Source: Leptospiraceae bacterium (GTDB lineage Bacteria; Spirochaetota; Leptospiria; Leptospirales; Leptospiraceae). Taken from it: a DNA stretch of 64,000 nt. This document shows, piece after piece, positions 13,876-23,192 of this stretch (positions are counted from its first letter, which is position 1; each line of letters opens with the position of its first letter). The notes under the pieces were generated by a model. It searched no databases. It was not told the origin of the DNA and saw nothing but the letters and a program-made list of their open reading frames with translations. Location: contig JADJSX010000007.1 of the NCBI GenBank assembly GCA_016711485.1, positions 305,787 to 369,786 of the forward strand, read 5' to 3'. The translations under genes and the position numbers were made by a program.

Positions 13876-14322
13876 CTACTTATTACCCGCTTCTGCTCTT
13901 TTCTTCAAGGCTTGATTCATTGTATGATACGCGGGAACACTTCTTTCTATTAACGTCCAAGCAGCGTCTGCAACCACTCCTTCCATTCTTTCGTTATTTC
14001 TGAAACGGCATTGTGCAGGGCTAATTTCTTCTATAATAAAAAAATGCTCTGCTCCAAAAATACTTTTAAACCAAGTGAATGGTGGTCCGCCCCAGCTAAA
14101 TTTTTTCTCGAATTCATATTCTATAATATTCGCAAACACCGGAACAATGGCACCTTCAGATTTTGCGACGAAGAATACGTTACCGCCTGGAGTGGCTGAG
14201 CCAATAACGTTTATTAGAAATGGATTCCACTGCGAGTAGGCTGAAAAATCTGTTAGGATATCCCAAATAATTTTTTTAGGAGCGTTAATTGTTATTTCTG
14301 TATTGATTTCATTCATATACAT
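13876..14322 (-). CDS. SRPBCC-fold protein
   Basis: The 148-residue protein shows the START/SRPBCC pattern: EITINAPKKIIWDILTDFSA, then YSQWNPFL, a central GGPPFTWFKSIFGAEHFF and a long C-terminal helix (VPAYHTMNQALKKRAEAG). Such proteins bind hydrophobic ligands; some are cyclases or stress proteins. No catalytic residue can be assigned. An ATG two codons downstream has better spacing from the AGAGAG upstream and may be the real start. It is a single-gene unit. Confidence 0.75.
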   Translation of the reverse strand: MYMNEINTEITINAPKKIIWDILTDFSAYSQWNPFLINVIGSATPGGNVFFVAKSEGAIVPVFANIIEYEFEKKFSWGGPPFTWFKSIFGAEHFFIIEEISPAQCRFRNNERMEGVVADAAWTLIERSVPAYHTMNQALKKRAEAGNK

Positions 14323-14499
14323 CTCTCTTATTTTGAAAAATTAGATTGTTATACTTCCACTTTGCGATTACTACTTCGTATATCAATTCATTAAATTAGG
14401 AAAAATAATATTGAATATTTGTTAACTGAATTACCAATTTGAGTTGACTTGAATTAGTATAATACCGAGACTCTTTAGTAATCCATTCAAGATTGTCCA

Positions 14500-16605
14500 A
14501 TGAAAAATAAATTGAATTTTTACAAGGGAATATTATGTATTCTACTTCTTTCCATCTTCTCGCATTGTTCCTCAAAAAATAAATCAAATCTAGTCGTCGC
14601 GAAGAATGGGATTTTAGATTTATCCCACTGGGATTTTGAAAAAGATGGAGTAGTTTTATTAAATGGCGAATGGGAATTCTATTGGGAAAAACACTTGGAA
14701 CCCAAGGATTTTACTATTGATAGTAATGTAAGTGAATATATAAAAGTTCCACACCTATGGAATAATCATGAGGTAAATGGCAAACAAATTGGAGCAGACG
14801 GATTTGCCACATTTCGATTACATGTCAAACTTCCGAAATCTAAATCAGTAAAATCCTTTCGCCTATCGATTCAAAATACTGCATATAATTTCTGGGTAAA
14901 CGATCACTTGCTTACGACGACAGGTAAATTTGGAACCACTCGAGATTCTATGATTCCAAAATATCTTCCTAAGACATTGGAATATTTTACAGAAGATGAG
15001 AATCTTAGTATTGTCCTGAATGTTTCGAATTTTCACAATCGATTCGGAGGAATTCGAACTCCTATTGAGTTAGGTTTGTCGGCTGATATTAAATCAGCAC
15101 GCGAAAGGAGTATAGCTTTAGATTTATTTATTTTTGGAAGTCTATTTATCATTGGTCTTTATTATATTGCAATTTATTTACTCAGAAAAAAAGATCCTTC
15201 CGCTATTTACTTTGCATTATATTCTCTTATGTATTCACTTAAGTCATTGCTCGAAAATGAAAGATTTTTAATTCACCTATTTCCTGATTTTTCATGGGAA
15301 TGGGATCTTAAAATTTCCTACTTAATTACGTTTACTGCGCCTGCCTTGTTTGGAACTTTTTTACAAAGTATCTTTAGAAAAGAATTTCGTAGATTAATTC
15401 TTCGAGTTATTCAGGTAATTAGTCTTATTCTCATATTGGTAGTGCTCGTTACGGAAGCTCGATTTTATTCTGTTTTAGCAATGCCACATCAGATTTATTT
15501 GATTTTTGTTGGACTTTATACATTTTGTGTATTTTTTAAAGCCATAAAAAAAAGGCGGGCTGGCGCGAAGATTCTATTGGTTGGTTTTGTTGTTTATTTT
15601 ATATTAGCCGCTATTAATGACTCGCTTTATTCTTCTGGGATCATTCAGACTTTTTATATGTCTGCGTATGCCTTATTTCTTTTTGTGTTGTCACAAGGTT
15701 TAGTTTTAGCAATTCGTTTCTCCAATGCGTTTCTTGCAGTTGAAAAATTAACATCCGACTTATCTACAACCAACAAGGCTTACAGTAGATTTATTCCAAG
15801 AGAGTTTTTGAAATTTTTAAAAAAGAAAAATATAAAAGATGTAGAACTCGGAGATCAAATCCAGCAACAAATGACAATATTTTTCTGTGATATTCGGTCG
15901 TTTACAGAATTATCTGAAACTATGACTCCAGTAGAAAATTTCAACTTCATCAATTCTTATTTAAAGAGGATTAACCCGATTATCCGTAAAAATGGTGGCT
16001 TTATAGATAAATTCATTGGCGATGCCGTAATGGCGATTTTTCCAAAATCTCCAGAAGATGCAGTAAATGCTGCGATTGAAATGCAAAAAGAAATAAAAAA
16101 ATATAATGCACATCGATATAATAACGGTTATCGTCCTATTCAAATTGGTATTGGGATTAATACTGGTTTGCTCATGATGGGAACGGTAGGCGATTGTAAT
16201 AGGATGGATACTACTGTTATTGGGGATACTGTCAATCTTGCTTCTCGTCTCGAATCATTGACTAAACAATATTTTGTGCCCGTAATTATTTCTGAGTTTT
16301 CTGTTGCCGCTATGAAAGCAGTGGATTCTTTTTGTCTCAGAGAAATTGATTCTGTTCGTGTGCGTGGAAAATCTATGCCAATCAATATTTACGAGTGTTT
16401 TGCGATGGACTCCGCTGAGCGAATTACGCAGAAAGAAAAGTCTACTCCATTTCTATTGACTGGTTTAATTCAATTCCAACTCGAAAATCATCAAATTGCG
16501 TTAGAAAATTTTACGAAAGCTCAAGAAATTTGCCAAGATGATCCTGTTTTGTCTTTGCATATTGGTCGATGTAAGGAGATACTTTCTTTGGATAAGAGCA
16601 ATTAG
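14500..16605 (+). CDS. Membrane class III nucleotide cyclase with 7TMR-DISM sensor
   Basis: The 701-residue protein begins with a lipoprotein-like signal ending LSIFSHCSSK. A 7TMR-DISM extracellular jelly-roll domain follows (about 45-195, with WEFYWEK and PHLWNN). Seven transmembrane helices span about 205-420, then a short coiled linker. A class III adenylate/guanylate cyclase domain occupies about 445-630, with metal-binding Asp in FFCDIRSFTEL and in KFIGDAVMAIF, and GDTVNLASRLE. A TPR-like tail ends the protein. It would make cAMP or cGMP in response to an external ligand; the substrate cannot be fixed by eye. Such fusions are frequent in Leptospira. Confidence 0.9.
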   Translation: MKNKLNFYKGILCILLLSIFSHCSSKNKSNLVVAKNGILDLSHWDFEKDGVVLLNGEWEFYWEKHLEPKDFTIDSNVSEYIKVPHLWNNHEVNGKQIGADGFATFRLHVKLPKSKSVKSFRLSIQNTAYNFWVNDHLLTTTGKFGTTRDSMIPKYLPKTLEYFTEDENLSIVLNVSNFHNRFGGIRTPIELGLSADIKSARERSIALDLFIFGSLFIIGLYYIAIYLLRKKDPSAIYFALYSLMYSLKSLLENERFLIHLFPDFSWEWDLKISYLITFTAPALFGTFLQSIFRKEFRRLILRVIQVISLILILVVLVTEARFYSVLAMPHQIYLIFVGLYTFCVFFKAIKKRRAGAKILLVGFVVYFILAAINDSLYSSGIIQTFYMSAYALFLFVLSQGLVLAIRFSNAFLAVEKLTSDLSTTNKAYSRFIPREFLKFLKKKNIKDVELGDQIQQQMTIFFCDIRSFTELSETMTPVENFNFINSYLKRINPIIRKNGGFIDKFIGDAVMAIFPKSPEDAVNAAIEMQKEIKKYNAHRYNNGYRPIQIGIGINTGLLMMGTVGDCNRMDTTVIGDTVNLASRLESLTKQYFVPVIISEFSVAAMKAVDSFCLREIDSVRVRGKSMPINIYECFAMDSAERITQKEKSTPFLLTGLIQFQLENHQIALENFTKAQEICQDDPVLSLHIGRCKEILSLDKSN

Positions 16606-16629
16606 CTTGTAGTTGAAGATTTTTCAGGA

Positions 16630-16730
16630 ATTGTGTAACGTTCGATACGTTTGCTAAGACGCAAGTTACTTCTACCCTTTCGCTTGACGCTCACTAACAG
16701 CCAGGTGATTACCGAACTGGTTTGTGTTTT
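16630..16730. repeat. Possible diverged repeat-family copy (copy F)
   Basis: The stretch after the cyclase stop has TTCGATACGTTTGC near its left and a CAGGTGATTACCGAACTGG near its right, resembling the ends of the dispersed family. Similarity is limited, so this is tentative. It lies in the 192-bp gap before the SDR gene. Confidence 0.3.
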
Positions 16731-16797
16731 GTAGAAAATAAGGAAGACGGAAAATTACTTTACCGTGTTCTTGTCATTATTGTAAGGAGAAAATTAT

Positions 16798-17502
16798 ATG
16801 AATTCAATCATAGTAACAGGTGGATCGGGTGGAATAGGGCGTGCAATTGTAACAAGTCTTTTGAAAACCTACAAAGTTTATAATCTGGATAAACAGCCTC
16901 CTTCCAAAGTTTTGGACGAAGAAGTTTTTTTACGTGCAGACTTAACCTCTGCGGATAATATTAATTCTGCTCTTTTCTCAGTAAAAAAGGAAACCCTTTC
17001 TGGACTTGTACATTGTGCTGGATTTGGTGGGCCTTTTGTGGATATTACAAAAGTTTCGGAAGATCTTTGGGACAAAATTTTTGCGATAAATATTAAAGCC
17101 GCATATTTGCTTTCTAAGGAAATTTTACCAGAATTCAAAAAAAGATTGTACGGCAGAATCATCGTAATCGCTTCTTCCCAAAGTGTAGTAGGGGCAAAAA
17201 ATTCCGTCGCGTATTCATCTTCTAAACATGCACTCATTGGATTTATTAAATCACTTGCGGATGAATGGGGAGAATATGGAATTACCGCAAATGCAATTAG
17301 TCCCGGGTATGTAGAAACTGCTATGGGAATTCAGGATGATAAAGTTGCTAATCATCGAAATCTTATCTTGGAAAAAACTCCTTCCAAAAGAACTGCTTCT
17401 CCTGAAGAAATTGCAAGAGTTGTCGATTTTTTAATTTCTAAAGAATCTGGTTATATCAACGGTGCTAATTTTGTAGTAGACGGTGGAATTACTGCCATTT
17501 AA
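16798..17502 (+). CDS. Short-chain dehydrogenase/reductase
   Basis: The 234-residue protein is a classical SDR. TGGSGGIG (residues 7-14) is the dinucleotide-binding glycine motif. The catalytic Ser of SSQSVVG and the YSSSK motif near residue 140 are intact, and GYVETAMG follows. It reduces or oxidises a small alcohol/ketone, such as a sugar or 3-oxoacyl group; the substrate is not apparent. An AAGGAGAA ribosome site precedes the ATG. Its stop converges on corA with a 4-bp overlap. Confidence 0.88.
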   Translation: MNSIIVTGGSGGIGRAIVTSLLKTYKVYNLDKQPPSKVLDEEVFLRADLTSADNINSALFSVKKETLSGLVHCAGFGGPFVDITKVSEDLWDKIFAINIKAAYLLSKEILPEFKKRLYGRIIVIASSQSVVGAKNSVAYSSSKHALIGFIKSLADEWGEYGITANAISPGYVETAMGIQDDKVANHRNLILEKTPSKRTASPEEIARVVDFLISKESGYINGANFVVDGGITAI

Positions 17503-18452
17503 AACCAGTGTTTTATTTTGAAGTAGAGAGCCATTAATATTCCAATTCCACTCATAATTCCAATTGTAATATAAAATCCTATTGACGAATCTAAAAGCGG
17601 AATATATTTAAAGTTCATTCCATACAATCCAGCGATAAGCGACATAGGAAGCATGATGGCGGTCATGATTGTGAGAATTTTCATAATATTATTGGACTTG
17701 CGTGTAGAGATTGTTAAGTGGACTTCGAGGGCAGAGGCAATCATTTCTTTTACTGAATCAGCAATTTCCAAAATGCGAATGGAATGATCGCGCACATCTC
17801 TAAAAAATGCGTCAGATTCTACAGATATAAAATCTGTTTTACGAGTTTCCATTTCTTTCAAAATTTCTATATGTAGATTGATTACTTTTTTGATTTGCTG
17901 AAGATTGCCTCGCATCATAAAAATAGAACTAATATCTAGTTCTTTATTGCTTCCAAATACTTGTGACTCTAGGTCTTCTGCTTGGTCTTCTATTCTATAG
18001 ACAATTGGAATGATATGGTCGGTCTCAACGTCTATGATTTTATGAATTATAAATTCGATTCCTTTTCCTAAAAGTATTTTATTTTTATTCCAATCTACAA
18101 TTAAATCACGAATCGTATTTCTATGATCAAGGACAATTGTAATTAAACTATTTTTGGTCACAATGAAGTTGAAATTTTTAGCAGTGATATGATTACTTTC
18201 TAGGTGAAGTCCTCTGAAAACAACAAATGTATAATTTGGGAATTCTTCTAATTTGACTCTGCTATGAAAGTTCATAATATCCTCTATCGTAAGAGAGTGA
18301 ATTTCAAATTTTTCGAGGAGTCTTGTGAGTTCTTCTTCATTTTTGGGCGTTAGGTGAATCCATGTTTTTGTTCGAGGAATCGCAAGAGGGACACTTGTAT
18401 CTTTAATCTCTTTTTTTTCTTTTGTGGTTAATATCCAATTGCTTAAAAACAT
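17499..18452 (-). CDS. corA: CorA-family Mg2+/Co2+ transporter
   Basis: The 317-residue protein has the CorA layout: a large acidic N-terminal cytoplasmic domain, a long stalk helix, and two C-terminal membrane helices. The signature YGMNF lies at the end of the first helix. The second helix is followed by a short basic tail (KIKHWF). It forms pentamers that import magnesium or cobalt. It overlaps the SDR gene tail to tail. It is 17 bp downstream of the M61 peptidase gene and may share its transcript. Confidence 0.93.
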   Translation of the reverse strand: MFLSNWILTTKEKKEIKDTSVPLAIPRTKTWIHLTPKNEEELTRLLEKFEIHSLTIEDIMNFHSRVKLEEFPNYTFVVFRGLHLESNHITAKNFNFIVTKNSLITIVLDHRNTIRDLIVDWNKNKILLGKGIEFIIHKIIDVETDHIIPIVYRIEDQAEDLESQVFGSNKELDISSIFMMRGNLQQIKKVINLHIEILKEMETRKTDFISVESDAFFRDVRDHSIRILEIADSVKEMIASALEVHLTISTRKSNNIMKILTIMTAIMLPMSLIAGLYGMNFKYIPLLDSSIGFYITIGIMSGIGILMALYFKIKHWF

Positions 18453-18469
18453 TCCGTATCCTTGATAAC

Positions 18470-20212
18470 CTAATTGTTACCCAGAAAGGCTTTTCTAAGT
18501 TTGAGGATTTTTTCTGAAGGCACATTGTCTACTACAAGTCTATATGTTTTTGAAAGCTCACATTTTAATACTCTTGTGATGATTCTATTTTTTCTAGCAA
18601 GGAGTAGGGTAACTTCGTCGCCTGATTCCAAATTTGATTTAATAGAGTCTATAATTTCTCGATTTACTCTTTGTCCATTAATTGCGATTAATTCATCTTG
18701 CAGGTTAATATCAATTTTCCCTGCATTCCTATGTTGGTATAATTTTGAGATTATATATTTTCCATCTTTTTCTTTTGTATCAAATCCAAAACTTATGTTA
18801 GAATTTTTTTCTTCTTTTTTTATTCCAATTTCTTCGAGAAAATCAAACACAGGAATTCTAACTAGATCAGAGATATATTTTTCGAATTTGTCTAAAAGGT
18901 TAATTCCTGTTACTTCCTCAGCTGTGCTAAAAAATTCTTGTTTTGTAAAACCTCGATTTTTTTTAATATAATATTTATTGTAAACTGCCTTTAGAATATC
19001 CATGAAAGAATATCTGCAATCTGTATTTTTTAATAAATATATATTCATACATAAAACTAATATCGCTCCCTTTATATAATAGGAAATTCCAGTATTGTGT
19101 GAGTTTGCTTGTTGTTTGTAAAATTTTGTCCATGCGGTAAAAGAAGATTCCTCTAAACTCATATTCTCCTCGCCGACTGAGTCCTGTAATCGAGTAATGT
19201 CGAATAATATCTCATTCAGATATGCTTCAGTGGAAAAAAAATTACACTGAAGTAAAATATAATTATCGTAAAAACTTGTAATCCCTTCAGCGATCCAAAG
19301 TTCCTTTGTTAGATTTGGTTGCAAATAATTATAAGGAAGAAATTCGATTGGTCTAATTCTTTTTACGTTCCAGAGGTGAAAGTATTCATGTGCTAAAAGT
19401 CCAAGTAATTTTAAATAATCGGATTTTTCGTGTAACTTTGCTGGGTCGAATGCATTTACACTAGATGCAGCATGTTCCAAACCGCCGTAACCATTTTCAG
19501 TCAAATTTATAATAAATAAATAATACTTATTAGGATTAACACCAAATAAACTTGATTCATAGTCTGTTATTTTTTTTAGGTCGACTAGTAGGTTTGTTTT
19601 TATTTGTTTAGGGACTTCTCCTTCTAACAAAACTTCGTGTTGGCAATTCCCACTTTCAAAACTATAAGATTCTCGATTTGAAAATTGGATAGGGGAGTCA
19701 TACAGCTCATCAAAATTAGCCGCAAAAAATAAATTATCCCTTCTCTCTAAAGAGGAATATACATATTTAAAATGAGAATTGGTTTCGTAAGAAATTTCAA
19801 TTTTATTTTCTAAATAACCTTCTGGATAAAGAAATAGAGAAGGGGGATTTACGAAACCGTATTCAGTATCTAAAAAATTTGTTCGTACCGAAGATTCGAA
19901 TGCGTATACTTTATATTTAATTTTAAATGGTTTCCCATCGGAAATAATTTCCCATGTGGATAATCCTGTTTGTTCCCAAGGGATTGGTTTATTTGTTAGG
20001 CTCTGCGCTGAGAAGTTGTGTACATGACCTGAATAGTCCCTGATTAAATAAGATCCAGGCGACCAAGTGGGTAAATGAAATATAACCCTATCTTTATTTA
20101 ATTTAATAGTTAATTCTAAATGAAAATAATTTAAGTATGGCTCAGAAATTATAATTTTATATTGAAGAACGTGTTTTGCTGTTTTGTTGGGTGATTTTTT
20201 TTTAGGAGCCAA
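18470..20212 (-). CDS. M61-family glycyl aminopeptidase-like metalloprotease with PDZ domain
   Basis: The 580-residue protein carries the M61 landmarks: a beta-rich N-terminal domain with WSPGSYLIRDYSGHV, GYGGLEHAAS near residue 241, and the zinc motif HEYFHLWNVKRIRP with His275, Glu276 and His279. A PDZ domain covers about 475-560 (DELIAINGQRVNRE). M61 enzymes remove N-terminal glycine or cleave small peptides. No signal peptide is visible; the basic start (APKKKSPNK) argues for the cytoplasm. It is followed by corA on the same strand. Confidence 0.92.
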   Translation of the reverse strand: MAPKKKSPNKTAKHVLQYKIIISEPYLNYFHLELTIKLNKDRVIFHLPTWSPGSYLIRDYSGHVHNFSAQSLTNKPIPWEQTGLSTWEIISDGKPFKIKYKVYAFESSVRTNFLDTEYGFVNPPSLFLYPEGYLENKIEISYETNSHFKYVYSSLERRDNLFFAANFDELYDSPIQFSNRESYSFESGNCQHEVLLEGEVPKQIKTNLLVDLKKITDYESSLFGVNPNKYYLFIINLTENGYGGLEHAASSVNAFDPAKLHEKSDYLKLLGLLAHEYFHLWNVKRIRPIEFLPYNYLQPNLTKELWIAEGITSFYDNYILLQCNFFSTEAYLNEILFDITRLQDSVGEENMSLEESSFTAWTKFYKQQANSHNTGISYYIKGAILVLCMNIYLLKNTDCRYSFMDILKAVYNKYYIKKNRGFTKQEFFSTAEEVTGINLLDKFEKYISDLVRIPVFDFLEEIGIKKEEKNSNISFGFDTKEKDGKYIISKLYQHRNAGKIDINLQDELIAINGQRVNREIIDSIKSNLESGDEVTLLLARKNRIITRVLKCELSKTYRLVVDNVPSEKILKLRKAFLGNN

Positions 20213-20275
20213 AAGTAGATTCCTGAGGAAGGTAATTTAAAAATAAAACAAGCTACTTTAGCTTGAATGAAAAAG

Positions 20276-20304
20276 TATTTCTGGATTGAAACAATCCAGA
20301 AATA
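20276..20304 (-). terminator. Rho-independent terminator after cold-shock gene
   Basis: A perfect 12-bp stem (TATTTCTGGATT, 20276-20287; complement 20293-20304) with a 5-base loop lies just after the csp stop. On the reverse strand it is followed by CTTTTTC. Confidence 0.75.
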
Positions 20305-20314
20305 TCTATAGAAA

Positions 20315-20515
20315 TTAAATCGCTTTGACCTGTGCCGCTGCCGGACCTTTTTTGCCGTTTACGATTTCGAACTCAACTCTCTCTCCATCTTTTAACTGTT
20401 TAAATCCATCAGTCAGAATTTCTGAATAATGAACAAAAATATCTTCTCCACCATCAATGGATATGAAGCCATATCCCTTTACTTTGTTAAACCATTTTAC
20501 TGTACCTTGTGCCAC
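20315..20515 (-). CDS. Cold-shock domain protein
   Basis: The 66-residue protein is a single cold-shock domain. RNP1 is KGYGFISI and RNP2 is DIFVHYS. It begins GTVKWFNKVKGYGF and ends in GPAAAQVKAI, as CspA-type proteins do. It binds single-stranded RNA and DNA as a chaperone. The start is GTG at 20515 with AAGGAGA eight bases upstream. About 200 bp upstream hold no gene and could form the long regulated leader usual for csp genes, although no specific structure was identified. Confidence 0.95.
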   Translation of the reverse strand: MAQGTVKWFNKVKGYGFISIDGGEDIFVHYSEILTDGFKQLKDGERVEFEIVNGKKGPAAAQVKAI

Positions 20516-20715
20516 TGCTGTATCTCCTTATCGGGGTTACGATGATTCGTTAGCCTAAGTTCAAAAATAAGGCGAGAGAGTTACAGTAAAACTTCTTGGA
20601 GGAGAATTGTTACTAAGATACTTTTCTACAAAACTTAAAATTACTTATTGCTAAAGATGCTCTAAACCCTGTACTCATTTAATACATAGAATATTTTTTG
20701 TAAATAAAAAAATTA

Positions 20716-21054
20716 TTAAATGGTGTTCAACTTTTTTGGATACGAGCTATAACCTATCAAGTTCTTATCTGGATCTAAAAAGTAAATAGTATAATCCGTT
20801 TTTCTCGTAATTGGTATATTTAGTTTTTCAAAATTATAAGACGGATCCATTCTAAATACAAGTGCTTCGGGTGCTTTCGAATAGGGAAATTTTTCTAACA
20901 TTAACAGTGATTTGTCTGCAGTTTCCAACCAAATAGAACGAAGTTGTCCATTTTCATTGAGTTTATTTTCTAACCAACTAAGACCATATAGGTTTTGATA
21001 AAACTCTCCCATCGTTTCTAAGTTAGGTGTCGCAATTGCTATGTGATGAATCAT
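20716..21054 (-). CDS. VOC/glyoxalase-superfamily protein
   Basis: The 112-residue protein begins MIHHIAIATPNLETMGEFYQ, the usual first beta-alpha unit of the vicinal-oxygen-chelate fold, and ends with a DPDKNLIGYSS strand that corresponds to the conserved 'DPdGn' segment. The first metal ligand is His4 and a Glu lies in the last strands, so metal binding is possible. Substrate unknown. It is a single gene on the reverse strand. Confidence 0.78.
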   Translation of the reverse strand: MIHHIAIATPNLETMGEFYQNLYGLSWLENKLNENGQLRSIWLETADKSLLMLEKFPYSKAPEALVFRMDPSYNFEKLNIPITRKTDYTIYFLDPDKNLIGYSSYPKKLNTI

Positions 21055-21337
21055 GATTTGTTTTCCTTTTGAATCTAACCCAAGTTTACACTTTCTTTGT
21101 TTCCTAAATATACAGAAATACCTCTAAATAAACCAGACGGCAAATGAATTTTGAAATGGTTAGCAAAAATATGAATTTTACAGATAAGAATAAAATGATA
21201 GGGAATATACGATATGCCAAAAGTAATTACCCAATTGAATTTTCAGAAATAACGTTTGGTAGAAGCAAATGCAGGATTTTCGATTTATAAATATGTAATT
21301 TATTTTGGCATTTACCATAAAGGCGGTGATGTGAAAG
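21055..21337. other. Intergenic stretch without supported gene
   Basis: About 280 bp hold no convincing coding frame. A 12-codon frame starting MPKVITQLNF (about 21213) may be the relic of a lost gene. No strong hairpin or promoter was recognised on either strand. Confidence 0.4.
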
Positions 21338-21363
21338 AACCCAGAGTTTGATTTCTCTGGGTT
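21338..21363 (-). terminator. Hairpin after the DUF2147 gene
   Basis: Arms AACCCAGAG (21338-21346) and CTCTGGGTT (21355-21363) form a 9-bp stem with an 8-base loop. It lies just beyond the stop of the DUF2147 gene, with TTCTTT following on the reverse strand. Confidence 0.65.
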
Positions 21364-21386
21364 TTGTAAACTTGGAAAAACTTAAT

Positions 21387-21866
21387 TTATTTTACACGAG
21401 TCCAGGTTTGTTTTTTACCTAACCATTTGCTGATTTTTAAGTGGCCATTGAGCTTTAAGCTATTATCACCATTCATTTTTAATTCACCTACGTAAAGTTT
21501 TCCAGATTCTGGATCGTAGATTTCTCCGTCAGTCCATTCATCATCTTCAGAATTGTATTTGAAGCCTTTTAGAAATGTTAATCCAACGATTGGTTGAGTT
21601 CTTTTGGCTACAACAGGATTTTCTGTATCAACTTTTGGAGAACCTGCGGTTACTTTTCCGTTTTTTACTTGATCAGCATCTGGTCCGTAATTTGGATCTT
21701 TTAACCAAACAATTGTACCACAAATTGCATCGCCACATTTAGAAAGTTCTACGTGAGACTTTCCGCCTTCGGTTGCCCATTTACCTAAAATTTTGTCGTT
21801 TGCTGAAAGGTTTCCTGCCATTAGCGCTACAACGAACGCAACCATTACTAATAACTTTTTATTCAT
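21387..21866 (-). CDS. DUF2147-family exported protein
   Basis: The 159-residue protein has a signal peptide ending about residue 22 (VVALMAGNLSA). The mature domain starts ILGKWATEGGKSHVELSKCG and contains ICGTIVWLKDPNYG, LTFLKGFKYN, YDPESGKLYVGELKM and a final GKKQTWTRVK. These are the conserved blocks of DUF2147, a small beta-barrel family in the periplasm or on the surface. The two cysteines (SKCGDAICG) probably form a disulphide. Function unknown; some members respond to envelope stress. Confidence 0.9.
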   Translation of the reverse strand: MNKKLLVMVAFVVALMAGNLSANDKILGKWATEGGKSHVELSKCGDAICGTIVWLKDPNYGPDADQVKNGKVTAGSPKVDTENPVVAKRTQPIVGLTFLKGFKYNSEDDEWTDGEIYDPESGKLYVGELKMNGDNSLKLNGHLKISKWLGKKQTWTRVK

Positions 21867-22091
21867 TCGAATCTCCTTGATTATTTGTTTACTTTAACTT
21901 GGCTTATGATATGGACTTTAAAATATTAGCAAGCTAAATTTAAAAAAAAATACTTTAGGAGCAATATCTTTTGAATGTTTAAATTTGTTTCCATTGCGTT
22001 TTAGGGGGATAAATTTTTTTTGATTTAGAATATGTATTTTGAGTATTTATAAAAATTTCAAAATTATTTTTAAAAAGGCGGATTTGGAAAT

Positions 22092-23054
22092 ATGAAATAC
22101 CAATGGAGATTCTTATTTAAGAAATATGCAATTTTAACGTTATTGTTATTGTTTTGTTTTGTATGTAAAAAAACAAATTTACAACGGAATAAGGAGAATA
22201 AAGAAATTTATCTTCCAACGGAAAAACAAATAACGCAAGTGTTACAATCCAAATCGGATTATAGGGTGTTAAATGATTTCGCTATTTCAAAGGGATTTAA
22301 AAACGCAAAGGAATATCATACAAAATTGGTATCAGAAATCGATGACGAAGAATTACAGAGTTATTATAATAAATACAAACCTTCGGGATTGGAAAATTTG
22401 GGAGTAGAAGCAATTTCAAATGAAAGAAATAAAATCTTAAATAGAATAGGGTGGTACAGAATTGTAGAAGAAGTGAATTTAAAAATTGAAATAAAGGAAT
22501 TAGAAATGGGGAAAGTTGATTGGAAAAAAATTCCTTTAGACGATGAGCCAAGTTTAGGCAACCAATTTGCAAAAGTTACAGTAATAGAATTTTCCGATTT
22601 TGAATGTCATTTTTGCGCCAAATCACAATCAGCCTCAACAGCCCTCAGGGAAAAATATGGAAAAAAGATATACTGGGTTTTTAAAGATTTTCCCTTACAG
22701 GAAATTCATGAAGATGCATTCCAAGCTCATATTTCAGCAAATTGTGTAAAACAGATTGCACCGGAAAAGTATTGGTCGCATTTTAAAATCTTATTCGAAA
22801 ATTCTCGTTCACTGGAAAATGAAAATCTTTCAACTTATATTAAAAAATCTGGTATTAATATTGATTTGTGGAAAACCTGTATGGAAAATCCGTCCGTACG
22901 AAAAAAAATTATTTCTGAAATCAAAGAGGATATTCAAGAAGGAAAAAACTTCGGAATCAAAGGAACTCCTACATTTATCATTAATGGAAATTTAATTGTG
23001 GGTGCGAGAGGTTACGAATTCTTTGATGCAGTTATAGATAAAGAGTTACGCTGA
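22092..23054 (+). CDS. DsbA-like thioredoxin-fold lipoprotein
   Basis: The 320-residue protein has a hydrophobic N-terminus ending in FVCKK, a plausible relaxed spirochaetal lipobox. A helical region of unknown role covers residues 40-150. The rest is a DsbA/thioredoxin-4 domain: VIEFSDFECHFCAKS with the CHFC redox pair near residues 171-174, WVFKDFPLQEIHEDA, and the cis-Pro loop KGTPTFIING. It likely acts as a periplasmic thiol oxidase or isomerase. The N-terminal half resembles the SurA/PpiC-like helical region that some such proteins carry, which is a weak impression only. Confidence 0.85.
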   Translation: MKYQWRFLFKKYAILTLLLLFCFVCKKTNLQRNKENKEIYLPTEKQITQVLQSKSDYRVLNDFAISKGFKNAKEYHTKLVSEIDDEELQSYYNKYKPSGLENLGVEAISNERNKILNRIGWYRIVEEVNLKIEIKELEMGKVDWKKIPLDDEPSLGNQFAKVTVIEFSDFECHFCAKSQSASTALREKYGKKIYWVFKDFPLQEIHEDAFQAHISANCVKQIAPEKYWSHFKILFENSRSLENENLSTYIKKSGINIDLWKTCMENPSVRKKIISEIKEDIQEGKNFGIKGTPTFIINGNLIVGARGYEFFDAVIDKELR

Positions 23055-23192
23055 TTATATTGAAATACATTTACGAAAGCAAATATCATTTAGAGTTCTA
23101 ATTACGACTTAAATCAATCTGAATTATTTCGTGACAGGCATAAAATAAATTTCTTTACAATTTGTGATTCAATTTCTAGCTTATTTAAACGT